From assembly GCA_040756735.1 (NCBI GenBank), contig JBFLYC010000016.1:1-64000 (forward strand): 64,000 bases of DNA, written 5' to 3'. Source of the stretch: JBFLYC01 sp040756735 (lineage in GTDB: Bacteria > Bacillota > DSM-16504 > Desulfitibacterales > Desulfitibacteraceae). The notes under the pieces were generated by a model, which was given only the letters and a program-made list of their open reading frames with translations, searched no databases and was not told where the DNA came from. A program made the translations under genes and the position numbers. Positions within the stretch are counted from its first letter, which is position 1; every line of letters begins with the position of its first letter. Positions 36,296 to 45,730 of the stretch are shown here, in pieces.

Positions 36296-36915
36296 TGTGT
36301 CCCGCCCTCCCTTTTGTACTCTTTAACAGTCGGGTAGGGGGGAACCACTACACCACCGGAAATAATCATTTTTAGTCCATCCTCCACTGACATCTCCAGC
36401 AAGGTAATGTCCTTTTTAGGCACAAGCAGCAAAAAACCTGAGGTAGGGTTAGGGGTTGTAGGTAAAAATATATTTACTAGATCTTCGTGGGTCTTCTCCT
36501 GCACTTCACCCCTGGAGTAACCGGTTAAAAAAGCCAGGGCATAAACGCCCTTGCGTGGATACTCCAATAACACAACCTGCTGAAAGCTCTTTTTATCACC
36601 TGTATAAAAGGCATCCACAATCTGCTTCACAGCTTTATAGATATTACTTGCTATAGGAATTCTACTCATAATACTATCACTGATACTAAGTAAGGTTCTG
36701 CCAATAAAATTTGTAGCTAAAAATCCGGTGAGCAATATAACCAACAAGGTCACAACCATTCCTAAGCCGGGAATTCTCCTTCCTAAAAGCAACACCAATA
36801 AATCAGCAAAAATCCCATCTAGAAATTGCACAACAGCAATTAATACATATATTGAGGCCACAGCGGGTAGTAATGCCAAAATACCGGCAATCAAGTATCG
36901 TTTTAAATTTTTCAT
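36292..36915 (-). CDS. DUF502-family membrane protein
   Basis: Small membrane protein with two N-terminal hydrophobic segments (about 5-30 and 45-70) and a cytosolic C-terminal domain. The family signatures seen are IPIASNIYKAVKQIVDAF, VVLLEYPRKGVYALAFLTG and FLPTTPNPTSGFLLLVP. The function of the family is not established. The start at ATG 36915 is preceded by a GGGGG run 9 bases away. It lies 5 bp after dgkA and overlaps the DUF881 gene, in one long envelope-related transcript from pgpH. Confidence 0.88.
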   Translation of the reverse strand: MKNLKRYLIAGILALLPAVASIYVLIAVVQFLDGIFADLLVLLLGRRIPGLGMVVTLLVILLTGFLATNFIGRTLLSISDSIMSRIPIASNIYKAVKQIVDAFYTGDKKSFQQVVLLEYPRKGVYALAFLTGYSRGEVQEKTHEDLVNIFLPTTPNPTSGFLLLVPKKDITLLEMSVEDGLKMIISGGVVVPPYPTVKEYKREGGTQ

Positions 36916-36920
36916 TAGTA

Positions 36921-37286
36921 CTACCCCCACAATCTCATTAATATTTTTGGACCTAAAATAAGCATTCCAACAATAACTGAAACCACACTTGCGATTAAAA
37001 CCGCCCCTGCAGCAACATCTTTGGCGGTCTTGGCAAGCTGGTGGTACTCCTGGGTCTTCAGGTCAACTAAAGCTTCCATGGAGGTATTTAATAATTCCAT
37101 AATTAACACCAGACCTGCCATCATGATGATAATGGACCATTCCAAGGGTGATAAACCCAGCCAAATCCCAGCTACAGTTACAAATAGGAGAGCCAGGAAA
37201 TGAATTTTCATGTTTCTCTGGCTCTTTAAAGCATACATAATTCCAGCTATAGCAAAAAAGAAACTTCTCCGCAGTTTAACAAACAT
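36921..37286 (-). CDS. dgkA: Diacylglycerol/undecaprenol kinase family protein
   Basis: Small integral-membrane kinase (121 aa, three hydrophobic helices). Gram-positive members phosphorylate undecaprenol rather than diacylglycerol. The conserved catalytic stretch MELLNTSMEALVDL, with its glutamates, is present, followed by AKDVAAGAVLIAS. It lies 3 bp after ybeY; the order pgpH-ybeY-dgkA-era is the standard Firmicutes arrangement. The substrate call is from the family. Confidence 0.93.
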   Translation of the reverse strand: MFVKLRRSFFFAIAGIMYALKSQRNMKIHFLALLFVTVAGIWLGLSPLEWSIIIMMAGLVLIMELLNTSMEALVDLKTQEYHQLAKTAKDVAAGAVLIASVVSVIVGMLILGPKILMRLWG

Positions 37287-37289
37287 CTT

Positions 37290-37736
37290 TTACCTCGACA
37301 ATTTAAAGTATTTTAAAATTTCTTCTTCTTTTTTTCTCATTTTTTGTTCACTCTCAATGTCGTCATGGGTATATCCCAATAAATGATAAATGCCATGTAC
37401 CAACAGAAAAGCAGTTTCTCTCAAAAGAGAATGCCCATACTCCAAAGACTGTTTAAGGGCTCTTTCCATAGAGATCACAATGTCCCCTATAACTATAGAG
37501 TCTCCAGGAGGCGTTTCGTCTGTAAGATGGAAAGAAAGTACATCTGTAGGTTCATCCTTTTTTCTGTATTGTTTATTTAACTTTCTAATTCCCTCATCAT
37601 CTACTAGTGTAACGCCAACCTCATAGTCTCGGATATGTTCATTGGCAAGGGTGTATTTAATAAGTTTTTCTAAAACTTGCATGAATTCCTCGCAGATCTC
37701 CACTTTATCCTGCTGATTGTTTGCATACGCCTCCAT
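37290..37736 (-). CDS. ybeY: Endoribonuclease YbeY
   Basis: Zinc metalloprotein needed for 16S rRNA 3'-end maturation and ribosome quality control. The zinc motif HGIYHLLGYTHDD (three His, about residues 114-124) and the upstream LNKQYRKKDEPTDVLSF signature are present. At 148 aa it is normal. Its start lies inside the last codons of pgpH (32-bp overlap) behind AAGGGGC, suggesting translational coupling. Confidence 0.95.
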   Translation of the reverse strand: MEAYANNQQDKVEICEEFMQVLEKLIKYTLANEHIRDYEVGVTLVDDEGIRKLNKQYRKKDEPTDVLSFHLTDETPPGDSIVIGDIVISMERALKQSLEYGHSLLRETAFLLVHGIYHLLGYTHDDIESEQKMRKKEEEILKYFKLSR

Positions 37737-39870
37737 CCATCCTGCCCCTTTCCATTTCTTTCAAGACACTTTCAGGATATTCTATTCTGGAATGAAAAAT
37801 ACCAGATAGTACTTTGACAAAGGATTCAACAATTATATCTAATTCTTTAAAAGTCAGGTCACATTCTTCTAGCTGTCCATCTTCAAGTTTGTCCTTAATT
37901 ACCTTACGTACAAAGGCTTCTATTTTATTGGGAGTTGGTTTTTGCATGGAACGAACTCCAGCTTCAATATTGTCTGCTAGCATCACTATTGCAGCTTCTT
38001 TTGTTCTTGGCTTACTGTAATCATATCTAAAATCAGCCTCATGGCAGGTATCGCCCAGTCCCGCTTCCTTAGCCTTATGGTAGAAAAATGAGAGGATTGA
38101 AGTTCCATGATGCTGCTGGATAATGTCAATGATGCTTTCAGGTATGCCATGCTCCTTAGCCAATTCAACGCCATCCTTCACGTGAGATGTAATAATAAGT
38201 GTACTTAATGTAGGAGCTAATTTATCATGGGGATTTTCAGTTGTGAATTGGTTCTCTATAAAGAAGTAAGGCCTTTTCACCTTACCAATATCATGATAAT
38301 TGGCTCCAACCCTGGTAAGCAGCGCATCAGCTCCCACTGAGTTGGCAGCAGCCTCTGCTAGATTACCTACTACAACACTGTGATGATACGTACCTGGAGC
38401 TTCCAGAAGCAGCCTTCTAAGTAAAGGCTGATTTGGGTTGGACAACTCCAACAATTTTACCGAAGTAGTTATGCCAAAAGCTGTCTCCCAAAAGGGTAGG
38501 GAACCAATTGTTAAAATTGAAGACAGGATACCATTTACAATTCCTAACATAATAGATATGGATAATACTGTTAAAGAGTAGTTCAGTATTAAACCTAAAG
38601 ACAATATAGTGATAACATTTGCCCCCATAATATATAAGCTGGCTTTCACTAAATCAGAACGCTGGCTCAGCTTAGAAACACTGTAGATACCTGCCATACC
38701 GCCAATAAAAGCGACCAGGGTGAACTGGAGTTCTATTCCGTTCATGACTCCAACTAAGACAGCCAGTAAAGTTGTTAAAAACATGGACAGTTTACCATCA
38801 AAAAGAATGGCAATTAACATGGAACCTGCTGCAATGGGCGCCATGTATGCTACCAGCATGGCAATTTCTGATCTTCCCCCCAGGTTAATAGCAGTAACTG
38901 CCCTGGTTATCAACAAGGTACTGACAATTAACAAGCCTACCAAGACAAATAAAGCTTCCTTTTCCAACAAATGACGTCTATACTGGTACAAATACATCAC
39001 TATTGCAGCGCAAAAGATTGCTGCTAAAATGACCACGCCCATGAAGGGAATTGCCGGATTGGAAGAAGTAAGGATACCCATCTTTTCGAGTATCTCCAAC
39101 TGTTCTGCCGTAACAATTTCTCCCTTACCGATAATTTTTTGATTTTTACTTATTTTTACAACCACAGGAGCGATGTTGTCCATGGCTTTTTCTTTTAGTT
39201 GTGCAGTTGCAATTGGATCATAAATCCTATTTCCCTTAAAATCAATAGACTCCATAATGCTGGTAAGCAAACTTTTTCCTGTACCATTAACAGTCAGCAG
39301 GGTTATTGCTGCCATGACATTTTTTTTGGTCAATTCAATATCTGAAGGCAAAACACCTGGCAGCATTATTTGTCTCAGAACTTGAATGCTTTCATTCTGC
39401 AGTCTTTCCAACTGTGCATCTTCCATACTTATTAGCTTTGAATACATATCCTGGGACAGGCTGATCCCGAATTCTTCTTTAAGTTTTTCGATTTTTTCAG
39501 CTTGAGCTAAATCTTCGTCACCACGAATATCCCAAAGCGTAGAAAAATAACCATTAATCTCCTCTTCCATTTCTAAAAGCACGGTTTCATCAGTCCGATA
39601 AACGTGTTCAACTTTATTTGCAGCCTCTTGTCTCGCTGCCAAAGTTAACACGCTGCTCTCAAAAGTAAGGTTTCTGGGAGCATCAAAGTCCCTTGGACTT
39701 GGTTCGCCTTCCTGCATATTAATATGTTCAGGCATTACGGAGAGTCCGACTATTAACAATATGGCAATAAAAAAGAGGGCCCCCCAAAAAAGCCTGCGCT
39801 GACCATAACTCTTAAATATTTTGGAAAAGGCAGCTTGTACACTTTCTTTAATGACTCTGCCCTTGATCAT
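37705..39870 (-). CDS. pgpH: 7TM-HD phosphodiesterase PgpH (YqfF)
   Basis: Membrane phosphodiesterase; characterised members (Listeria PgpH) hydrolyse c-di-AMP. An N-terminal membrane helix precedes a large extracellular 7TMR-HDED domain (about 60-290), then seven membrane helices (about 295-480) and a cytosolic HD domain. The HD domain has GTYHHSVVVGNLAEAA, ANYHDIGKVKRP and IIQQHHGT supplying the metal ligands. GGTGG lies just before ATG 39870. It heads the run pgpH-ybeY-dgkA-DUF502-DUF881-era-recO. Confidence 0.94.
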   Translation of the reverse strand: MIKGRVIKESVQAAFSKIFKSYGQRRLFWGALFFIAILLIVGLSVMPEHINMQEGEPSPRDFDAPRNLTFESSVLTLAARQEAANKVEHVYRTDETVLLEMEEEINGYFSTLWDIRGDEDLAQAEKIEKLKEEFGISLSQDMYSKLISMEDAQLERLQNESIQVLRQIMLPGVLPSDIELTKKNVMAAITLLTVNGTGKSLLTSIMESIDFKGNRIYDPIATAQLKEKAMDNIAPVVVKISKNQKIIGKGEIVTAEQLEILEKMGILTSSNPAIPFMGVVILAAIFCAAIVMYLYQYRRHLLEKEALFVLVGLLIVSTLLITRAVTAINLGGRSEIAMLVAYMAPIAAGSMLIAILFDGKLSMFLTTLLAVLVGVMNGIELQFTLVAFIGGMAGIYSVSKLSQRSDLVKASLYIMGANVITILSLGLILNYSLTVLSISIMLGIVNGILSSILTIGSLPFWETAFGITTSVKLLELSNPNQPLLRRLLLEAPGTYHHSVVVGNLAEAAANSVGADALLTRVGANYHDIGKVKRPYFFIENQFTTENPHDKLAPTLSTLIITSHVKDGVELAKEHGIPESIIDIIQQHHGTSILSFFYHKAKEAGLGDTCHEADFRYDYSKPRTKEAAIVMLADNIEAGVRSMQKPTPNKIEAFVRKVIKDKLEDGQLEECDLTFKELDIIVESFVKVLSGIFHSRIEYPESVLKEMERGRMDGGVCKQSAG

Positions 39871-39890
39871 AATTTCCACCTACCTAAAGT

Positions 39891-39950
39891 AGAAGTCAGA
39901 GGTCAGAAGTCGGAAGTCAAATTCTAGTCAATATTGGTTGACCTCTCATT
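39891..39950. repeat. Low-complexity repeat block between phoH and pgpH
   Basis: Short GAAGTC/AGGTC units are repeated (gaagtcagaggtcagaagtcggaagtc) in the 112-bp spacer. On the other strand they resemble the acttcctacttcc blocks of the palindromic elements near 24.2 and 62.3 kb. Confidence 0.45.
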
Positions 39951-39991
39951 CTAGACCCTACATTAACAAACTAAAGCCTAAGGAGGCTGAT

Positions 39992-40960
39992 TTAGCTGTG
40001 TTTATTATTTTCATAAGCTAAAATAATTTTTTGCACAAGTGGATGTCTAACAACATCCTGTTCAGTAAAGGTTTGAAAATGAATACCTTTTATCCCATAT
40101 AAAATATTCTGAGCATCAACCAAACCTGAAGAATTGCCTTTAGGCAGATCAACCTGGGTAATATCACCTGTAATAACCGCCTTTGAGCCAAATCCCATGC
40201 GCGTTAAGAACATTTTCATCTGGTCAGGGGTAGTATTTTGAGCTTCATCAAGAATAATAAATGAATCATCAAGGGTCCTACCCCTCATATATGCTAAGGG
40301 AGCAACTTCTATTATTTGCTTCTCCATAAATTTGGCAGCCGTTTCCATTCCTAGAATATCATATAAACCATCATAAAGGGGACGTAAATATGGGTTAACC
40401 TTTTCCTGTAAATCTCCAGGCAGAAATCCCAACTTCTCTCCCGCTTCCACTGCAGGGCGAACTAATACAATCCTTTGTACTGTTTTATTTCTCAAGGCTT
40501 CCACTGCCATGGCTACGGCAAGATAAGTTTTGCCTGTCCCTGCAGGACCTATACCAAATACAATATCATAATCTTTAATAGCTTTAATATACTCATACTG
40601 TCCAATGGTTTTTGCTTTGATCTGCTTTCCCCTGGCAGTAATGGCAATTACCTCGGAGAGAATGTCACTGATTTCTTTATCACCATTAACACCCATGTCC
40701 AATCTTTTCATGGTATAGTTGATGGTGGGTATATTGATTTGATTGCCCCTTTGGGCAAGCTTAACAAGTTGATCAAACAATTTTTCAGCGTTTTTTACAT
40801 CCTCTGGTTCACCAGATATATTTAACTCATTTCCTCTAGCAACAATCTTAGCCGCCGAATGTTTTACAATAAACCTTAAGTTTTCATCATTACGTCCTAG
40901 AATATTTATTGCCTCACCATTATTAGGTAATGTGATTTTAACTTCTGCAATTCCTGTCAA
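39992..40960 (-). CDS. phoH: PhoH family ATPase
   Basis: Cytosolic P-loop ATPase of the PhoH/YbeZ family, linked to RNA metabolism and often encoded beside ybeY. It has an N-terminal KH-like region (1-110), Walker A GIGPAGTGKTYLAVAMA (about 136-152), a VRPAVEAGEKLGFLPG segment and Walker B FIILDEAQNTTPDQMK. At 322 aa it is normal. It appears to start at TTG with GGGGGG 10 bases upstream. It follows yqfC-yqfD and precedes pgpH across a short repeat-bearing gap. Confidence 0.94.
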   Translation of the reverse strand: MTGIAEVKITLPNNGEAINILGRNDENLRFIVKHSAAKIVARGNELNISGEPEDVKNAEKLFDQLVKLAQRGNQINIPTINYTMKRLDMGVNGDKEISDILSEVIAITARGKQIKAKTIGQYEYIKAIKDYDIVFGIGPAGTGKTYLAVAMAVEALRNKTVQRIVLVRPAVEAGEKLGFLPGDLQEKVNPYLRPLYDGLYDILGMETAAKFMEKQIIEVAPLAYMRGRTLDDSFIILDEAQNTTPDQMKMFLTRMGFGSKAVITGDITQVDLPKGNSSGLVDAQNILYGIKGIHFQTFTEQDVVRHPLVQKIILAYENNKHS

Positions 40961-41113
40961 ATTGAATAATTCCCCCCAACTAACATTTTGTATAACTCAT
41001 TTCAAGATTGGTTATACATGTAGGTTAACTTATATTATATACACTTTAACTCCATCCTTCAATACCATCTAATTCTCTAACAGATATACCCCTTTATCTG
41101 ATAATATTTTAAG

Positions 41114-42340
41114 TCATTCTATAGGTTTAGGAACAGCAATATCCTCAATGGTCTCAATGATTAATCTTACCACAATACTCTGATCATTATCCATCAAAAC
41201 ATCAATTTGCTCATCAACTATTTTAGCATTTTCAGGGATTGGAAGGCTTTCCATAATCCGCCGCTTTGCCATTATTATTGCTTCCTCCTTCAAATAGTGC
41301 CTTTCTACAACACTGACTTCATAAAAAGTAGCCTTGATTAGTTCCATTGGCAGTTTAACATAAGGTAATTTAGGGAGGGGCACTACCTTATACTCACCTT
41401 GAAAATTTTCAAAGGATGTTCCTAAAGTAGGCCCTTTCAGAACCATATTTTTAGAAGGAATTTTCAAATAATATGCCGTTGACTTATTTCCTGTCCTAAC
41501 GAAAGTTTTTTCGTGCAAGTCATACTGGCATACCTCCGTATACCATACCCTTGCTCGAATAATCCCCCTTGCCTTGACAAATTTTGTTTCCCTAACTGGT
41601 ATTTGTGATAAGCCCTGCTGGTTTTCTGCTTCAATTGGTATTATTAAACCAGATACTAGAATTTGCCCCTCTTCTACTGTATCTCCAACCTTTACAATGG
41701 GCTGGCCTGCCAATACCAGTATTTCTTGGATTATCCCATCCTTACCGGCCACTAAATGTCTAGGGTCCCTGTCCTGATACTCTTCACTAGGTATTTTTCT
41801 TTCAACCACTTCGATGATTGCCTTCGTTCCTTCAAAATGCAGTCCCACCCATGCTATTTCAGGTAAAGCAAAGGTTATTTCTCTTTCTACATCAGGTACC
41901 GGTATGTTATTTTTCAGAATCCCAGGCTTTAACCCTGCCCTCCTGGCAGTATCCATAATTTCTTTCTTTTCTAAGTGTACAAGCTTTTCATGGCTGTAAA
42001 CATCTACAAACCAAATGAAGCTTGATAATATGTACAAAGATATAATAAATACACCTGCGCCTAAGATCAGTAGTTTTCTTTTTTTTGTTTTAGCCCAATA
42101 AAAGGGTATACCTCTTTTACCAACTATAGTTACCCTACATCCTGCCATTTTGGCAATATGCCTCATTCCCCAAAAATCATTTAAGGGGATTTTAAACTGT
42201 ATTTTAGATGAAGTAAGGCTTTCTAAGTCCCACAAGTTCACTCCACGGTTTATGCTAAAGTTGATAAATCTTTCAACGGGTCCTTCCACCAAAAGCACTA
42301 CATATCCATTAAAATATGAAAATAACCTTTTCAATTGCAT
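41114..42340 (-). CDS. yqfD: Sporulation protein YqfD
   Basis: Membrane protein required for normal endospore formation in Firmicutes. An N-terminal domain (1-90, RGVNLWDLESLTSSKIQFKI, RKLLILGAG) precedes a membrane helix (about 90-112), followed by a long extracytoplasmic part with VEREITFALPEIAWVGLHFEGT and the repeated biotinyl-like VKVGDTVEEGQILVSG stretch. The length of 408 aa fits the family. GAGGTGG lies before the ATG. It is coupled to yqfC 17 bp upstream. The exact role in the forespore is unknown. Confidence 0.92.
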   Translation of the reverse strand: MQLKRLFSYFNGYVVLLVEGPVERFINFSINRGVNLWDLESLTSSKIQFKIPLNDFWGMRHIAKMAGCRVTIVGKRGIPFYWAKTKKRKLLILGAGVFIISLYILSSFIWFVDVYSHEKLVHLEKKEIMDTARRAGLKPGILKNNIPVPDVEREITFALPEIAWVGLHFEGTKAIIEVVERKIPSEEYQDRDPRHLVAGKDGIIQEILVLAGQPIVKVGDTVEEGQILVSGLIIPIEAENQQGLSQIPVRETKFVKARGIIRARVWYTEVCQYDLHEKTFVRTGNKSTAYYLKIPSKNMVLKGPTLGTSFENFQGEYKVVPLPKLPYVKLPMELIKATFYEVSVVERHYLKEEAIIMAKRRIMESLPIPENAKIVDEQIDVLMDNDQSIVVRLIIETIEDIAVPKPIE

Positions 42341-42357
42341 TCAATCCACCTCATAAC

Positions 42358-42654
42358 CTATTTTTCTAATAATACCCGTTGAACCGTCCCACTGATATTG
42401 ATTTCTTCTGGAGCAATGGATTTTATTACCATATCTTTTCCGCAAATAATGACTTCCCCTTCACCAACGCTTATCCTCATTTTTTCAGAGGTATATTGAA
42501 TTATTCCCTTGTGATTTTCTATTGTAACCTGTCGGCTTCCGACAATGGTAATCTTTGCAACATCCATTAATACCTCTTTCGGCAAGTCTAAAATGTCCGC
42601 CATTGATTCCCCAACTTTTTTGGATGTATCCTTTACAATTTCATTTTTACTCAA
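42358..42654 (-). CDS. yqfC: Sporulation protein YqfC
   Basis: Small (98 aa) YabP/YqfC-family protein, partner of YqfD in sporulation. The family signatures LDLPKEVLMDVAKITIVGSR and NHKGIIQYTSEKMRISVGEG are present. It is the first gene after the terminator at 42704 and leads into yqfD. It is a marker of endospore formers. Confidence 0.92.
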   Translation of the reverse strand: MSKNEIVKDTSKKVGESMADILDLPKEVLMDVAKITIVGSRQVTIENHKGIIQYTSEKMRISVGEGEVIICGKDMVIKSIAPEEINISGTVQRVLLEK

Positions 42655-42703
42655 TCCACACCCCTCCCTATATTAATCTATGCAGTTAAAGGTAGTGTAA
42701 TTA

Positions 42704-42744
42704 GTAAAAAAAGAAAAGTGCAGGTATACAATTCCCGCACTTTT
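42704..42744 (-). terminator. Terminator after the floA-linked hypothetical gene
   Basis: An 11-bp stem (AAAAGTGCGGG / CCTGCACTTTT, one G-U) is followed on the minus strand by CTTTTTTTAC. It separates nfeD-floA-hypothetical from yqfC-yqfD. Confidence 0.88.
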
Positions 42745-42765
42745 AATCTCTTTGTTATTTAGTTA

Positions 42766-43239
42766 TTATCTTATAGGTCTTTTGGCTCTAGGCGGTTGTA
42801 AGATTTCCGACATAATAACTGCAGATGCCATACTAGCGCTGTCAAAACTAAGGGTTAGCCTTGGGGAAACATTGTATTCATTGATACTGTCGCTGTCGGC
42901 AATATTTACACTTATATCCTCAACTGCATCTTCTATACCGTAAACATCTTTTGCTTTCTTAACCTTTTCTTTGCGCCTTTGCAGTTTATGCAAATCTATA
43001 TAAGGGTTTTCTTGGGCAGGTACATTCCAAGTGTCTTCATATTTGGGCTTATACTCTTGAACCGTTACATCCTTAGCATCCCAAGGTTCAAAATCCCAGG
43101 GAACTTCTTGTTTAGGCTTTTCATATTTTTGAACAAGTACCTGCCTTCTTCTTTGAGCCTCAGCTTGCTTTTTTTGGCTTTCTTGAAAAGCCCTGTACAT
43201 CATAAACAAGACAAATATGATTATCCATAAAAAATCCAA
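42766..43239 (-). CDS. Hypothetical one-helix membrane protein downstream of floA
   Basis: I do not recognise a family. It is a 157-residue protein with an N-terminal membrane helix (MDFLWIIIFVLFMMYRAF), then a highly charged, Gln/Lys/Arg-rich stretch, two short Trp-Pro motifs (VPWDFEPWD, DTWNVP) and an acidic then less charged C-terminus ending RAKRPIR. It starts at TTG after AGGAGGTG and closely follows floA (14 bp), so it is probably made with the flotillin and NfeD proteins and may act with them at the membrane. In B. subtilis the gene at this place is yqfB; similarity could not be tested. Confidence 0.72.
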   Translation of the reverse strand: MDFLWIIIFVLFMMYRAFQESQKKQAEAQRRRQVLVQKYEKPKQEVPWDFEPWDAKDVTVQEYKPKYEDTWNVPAQENPYIDLHKLQRRKEKVKKAKDVYGIEDAVEDISVNIADSDSINEYNVSPRLTLSFDSASMASAVIMSEILQPPRAKRPIR

Positions 43240-43253
43240 AAGGAGCTCACCTC

Positions 43254-44282
43254 CTAGGACTTGGGCTTAATATCATTATCTTTAGGCTTCTCAGAACCTG
43301 CTCCTCTGGAAATAGCATCTCTCATATCAGTATCCGCAATGATATTCTTCATATTAAAATAATCCATCACTCCAAGTTTGCCTTCCCGCAAAGCTTGAGC
43401 CATGGCCTTGGGCACCTCTGCTTCTGCTTCCACAACCTTTGCCCTCATCTCCTGGACAGATGCCTTCATTTCCTGTTCCTTAGCTACAGCCATCGCCCTT
43501 CTTTCCTCTGCTTTAGCCTGGGCAATCTTCTTGTCAGCTTCTGCCTGGTCAGTCTGCAAGGTAGCGCCAATGTTTCTGCCCACATCCACATCAGCTATAT
43601 CAATGGATAGTATCTCAAAGGCCGTACCGGCATCTAAGCCCTTTTCAAGTACGGTACGTGAAATAAGATCCGGATTTTCTAAAACCGCTTTGTGTGAAGT
43701 AGCAGAACCTACAGTGGTAACAATACCCTCTCCAACCCTGGCTATAATGGTTTCTTCGCCGGCTCCACCTACCAGTCTTTCAATGTTGGCTCTAACAGTT
43801 ACCCTGGCCTTAACCTTCACCTCAATACCATCCTTAGCTACAGCTGCTATGGAAGGAGTTTCAATAACTTTTGGGTTAACGCTCATCTGTACAGCTTCAA
43901 GAACGTTCCTGCCGGCCAAATCTATGGCAGCGGCTCTTTCAAAGGGTAAGTTAATGTTAGCTCTTTCTGCAGCGATCAACGCGTCAATAACTCTGTCTAC
44001 ATTTCCACCTGCTAAATAATGTGCTTCGAGCTTGTTTACCCCAGGCTGTATTCCTGCTTTTTCAGCCTTAATCAAGGGGCCAACTATTCTTCCCGGGGGA
44101 ACCCTTCTTAAGCGCATACCAACAAGGGTCATGATGCCAACCTTTACACCTGCAGCCAAAGCTGAAATCCATAGACCTACCGGAATGAAGGTAAACAGAA
44201 AGGCTACAAAAATAAAAACCAGTACAACTAATATTAAACTACTTGCCACAAATAAATCAAATATCCCAAAAAAATCAAACAT
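43254..44282 (-). CDS. floA: Flotillin-like protein FloA
   Basis: Scaffold protein of functional membrane microdomains. The N-terminal membrane segment (about 8-35) is followed by the SPFH-like region (AAVAKDGIEVKVKARVTVRANIE split over 150-172) and a Glu/Ala-rich coiled coil (QADKKIAQAKAEERRAMAVA). The C-terminal end includes MDYFNMKNI. At 342 aa it is close to B. subtilis FloA (YqfA). It follows nfeD by 50 bp, the conserved nfeD-flotillin pairing. Confidence 0.95.
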   Translation of the reverse strand: MFDFFGIFDLFVASSLILVVLVFIFVAFLFTFIPVGLWISALAAGVKVGIMTLVGMRLRRVPPGRIVGPLIKAEKAGIQPGVNKLEAHYLAGGNVDRVIDALIAAERANINLPFERAAAIDLAGRNVLEAVQMSVNPKVIETPSIAAVAKDGIEVKVKARVTVRANIERLVGGAGEETIIARVGEGIVTTVGSATSHKAVLENPDLISRTVLEKGLDAGTAFEILSIDIADVDVGRNIGATLQTDQAEADKKIAQAKAEERRAMAVAKEQEMKASVQEMRAKVVEAEAEVPKAMAQALREGKLGVMDYFNMKNIIADTDMRDAISRGAGSEKPKDNDIKPKS

Positions 44283-44332
44283 TTAATGAAACACCTCCTA
44301 AGTTTTATTTATTCCCTTTCGAAATCAAATAA

Positions 44333-45658
44333 TCACTGTTCTTGCTTTTTAAGTTCAACTACTACCCTTGTTCCCTCAACCTTTATAACTTTCACGTTAG
44401 AACCTGAGGGGATAAAACTGCCATTAGTTACCACGTCCACCCTATTATCGCCAATTTGCACTGCCCCGGCAGGCCTTAGAGGAGTTATGGCTGTTCCCTC
44501 TAAACCAACTAGTTTTCTTAACTCTGTTTGGGGAGCATTATACCCTTCTTCTCTAAGCTGCCTGTCTCCTAGCACCAATCTTTTCCATACCCTGCGCGTT
44601 GGCAAAAATTTTATGCTGACTGCTAGCAATACAACAGTTCCGATTATGGCTATTACCAGTGATGTAACGCCTTGCCCCACAGAAGGCGAAGCAATAATAA
44701 CACTGGCAGTTAAGGCTGCAATTCCTCCCAAGCCCGCTAAACCAAAGCCAGGTATAAAAATAGCTTCCACTGCTAAAAGCACAACCCCAAGAATAAACAG
44801 CAAGACTGCTTCAAAACCCGTTAAACCTACAAATATATGACCTGCAAAGTATAGACTTAAAGCTGCCAATCCAATGGTCCCGGGTATACCAAAACCCACA
44901 GTGAAAATTTCCAGAACAAGTCCGGCTATTCCTAATGTCAGTAGTATTGTACTGACGTAAGGATGCGTGATCCAGCTGGCAAAAAATTCCCCGAAGGCAG
45001 GCGCTTTTTCTATTATCGGATTGTCTGCAAGGCCATATTCTTCCAATACAGATTGGCGATCTGGGAGAATATTATCAATCATTCCTAATTCAAGAGCCTT
45101 TTTAGGAGTTAATGTGAGCAGTTCTCCCCTGGCAACAAGACCGGGAATTTCCACATCAGCATCTGCCATTGCCCTAGCTACAAGCTCATCTCTGCCTGTT
45201 TCTTCTGCAGCAGCCTCAAGTTGGCCCACCCAGTAAGACAAAGTCTTAGGGTCTGCTCTTTGGCCGCCAATCTGAGGTTCAGCTGCTCCCATGGTACTTC
45301 CTGGAGCCATAACCAGGGTTTCTGATACAATGGCAATGAGAACCCCTGCAGAAATAGCGCCCTCCTGTACAAAAGCTATAGTTGGAACAGGAGACCTGTG
45401 GATGGTATCTCTAATGTTTTTTGCAGACCAAACAAAACCACCAGGCGTATCTATTTCTAAGATAACTGCAGCAGCATTATTTTCTTCTGCCTCGGCATAA
45501 CTCTTGTTTATGAAAACAGACATTCCCCCATCAACGGTGCCTTTGACAGGCAAAACATAAACCGGAGATGCCGGCTGCTGTGACTGTACGGGTAACACAA
45601 GCCACAGGATAGACAAGAGTAAAACAGTTATCACCCTACCCCATTGACCTTTTTTCAT
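44333..45658 (-). CDS. nfeD: NfeD family membrane serine protease (YqeZ type)
   Basis: Long-form NfeD protein working with flotillin. From ATG 45658 there is a signal peptide (WGRVITVLLLSILWLVLPVQ), then a ClpP-like serine protease domain (about 30-210, with ILEIDTPGGFVWSAKNI and the catalytic-Ser region AISAGVLIA). Four or five membrane helices follow (about 225-345), and a C-terminal OB-fold NfeD domain (GLEGTAITPLRPAGAVQIG, GSNVKVIKVEG). GGAGGG before ATG 45658 sets the start; the longest ORF begins within the terminator at 45731 and is not used. Substrates are unknown. Confidence 0.94.
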   Translation of the reverse strand: MKKGQWGRVITVLLLSILWLVLPVQSQQPASPVYVLPVKGTVDGGMSVFINKSYAEAEENNAAAVILEIDTPGGFVWSAKNIRDTIHRSPVPTIAFVQEGAISAGVLIAIVSETLVMAPGSTMGAAEPQIGGQRADPKTLSYWVGQLEAAAEETGRDELVARAMADADVEIPGLVARGELLTLTPKKALELGMIDNILPDRQSVLEEYGLADNPIIEKAPAFGEFFASWITHPYVSTILLTLGIAGLVLEIFTVGFGIPGTIGLAALSLYFAGHIFVGLTGFEAVLLFILGVVLLAVEAIFIPGFGLAGLGGIAALTASVIIASPSVGQGVTSLVIAIIGTVVLLAVSIKFLPTRRVWKRLVLGDRQLREEGYNAPQTELRKLVGLEGTAITPLRPAGAVQIGDNRVDVVTNGSFIPSGSNVKVIKVEGTRVVVELKKQEQ

Positions 45659-45730
45659 TAAATAAATCCCTCCGGCTATAGTTTTAGCATTTTCCATATT
45701 TTTTACACAAGCAACAATATTAACCATGGT

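Noticed and set aside
43402..44019. A 205-codon plus-strand frame opposite floA
   Set aside because: It mirrors the coding frame of a clear flotillin gene, has no ribosome binding site and gives an Ala/Ser/Thr-rich product typical of antisense frames.
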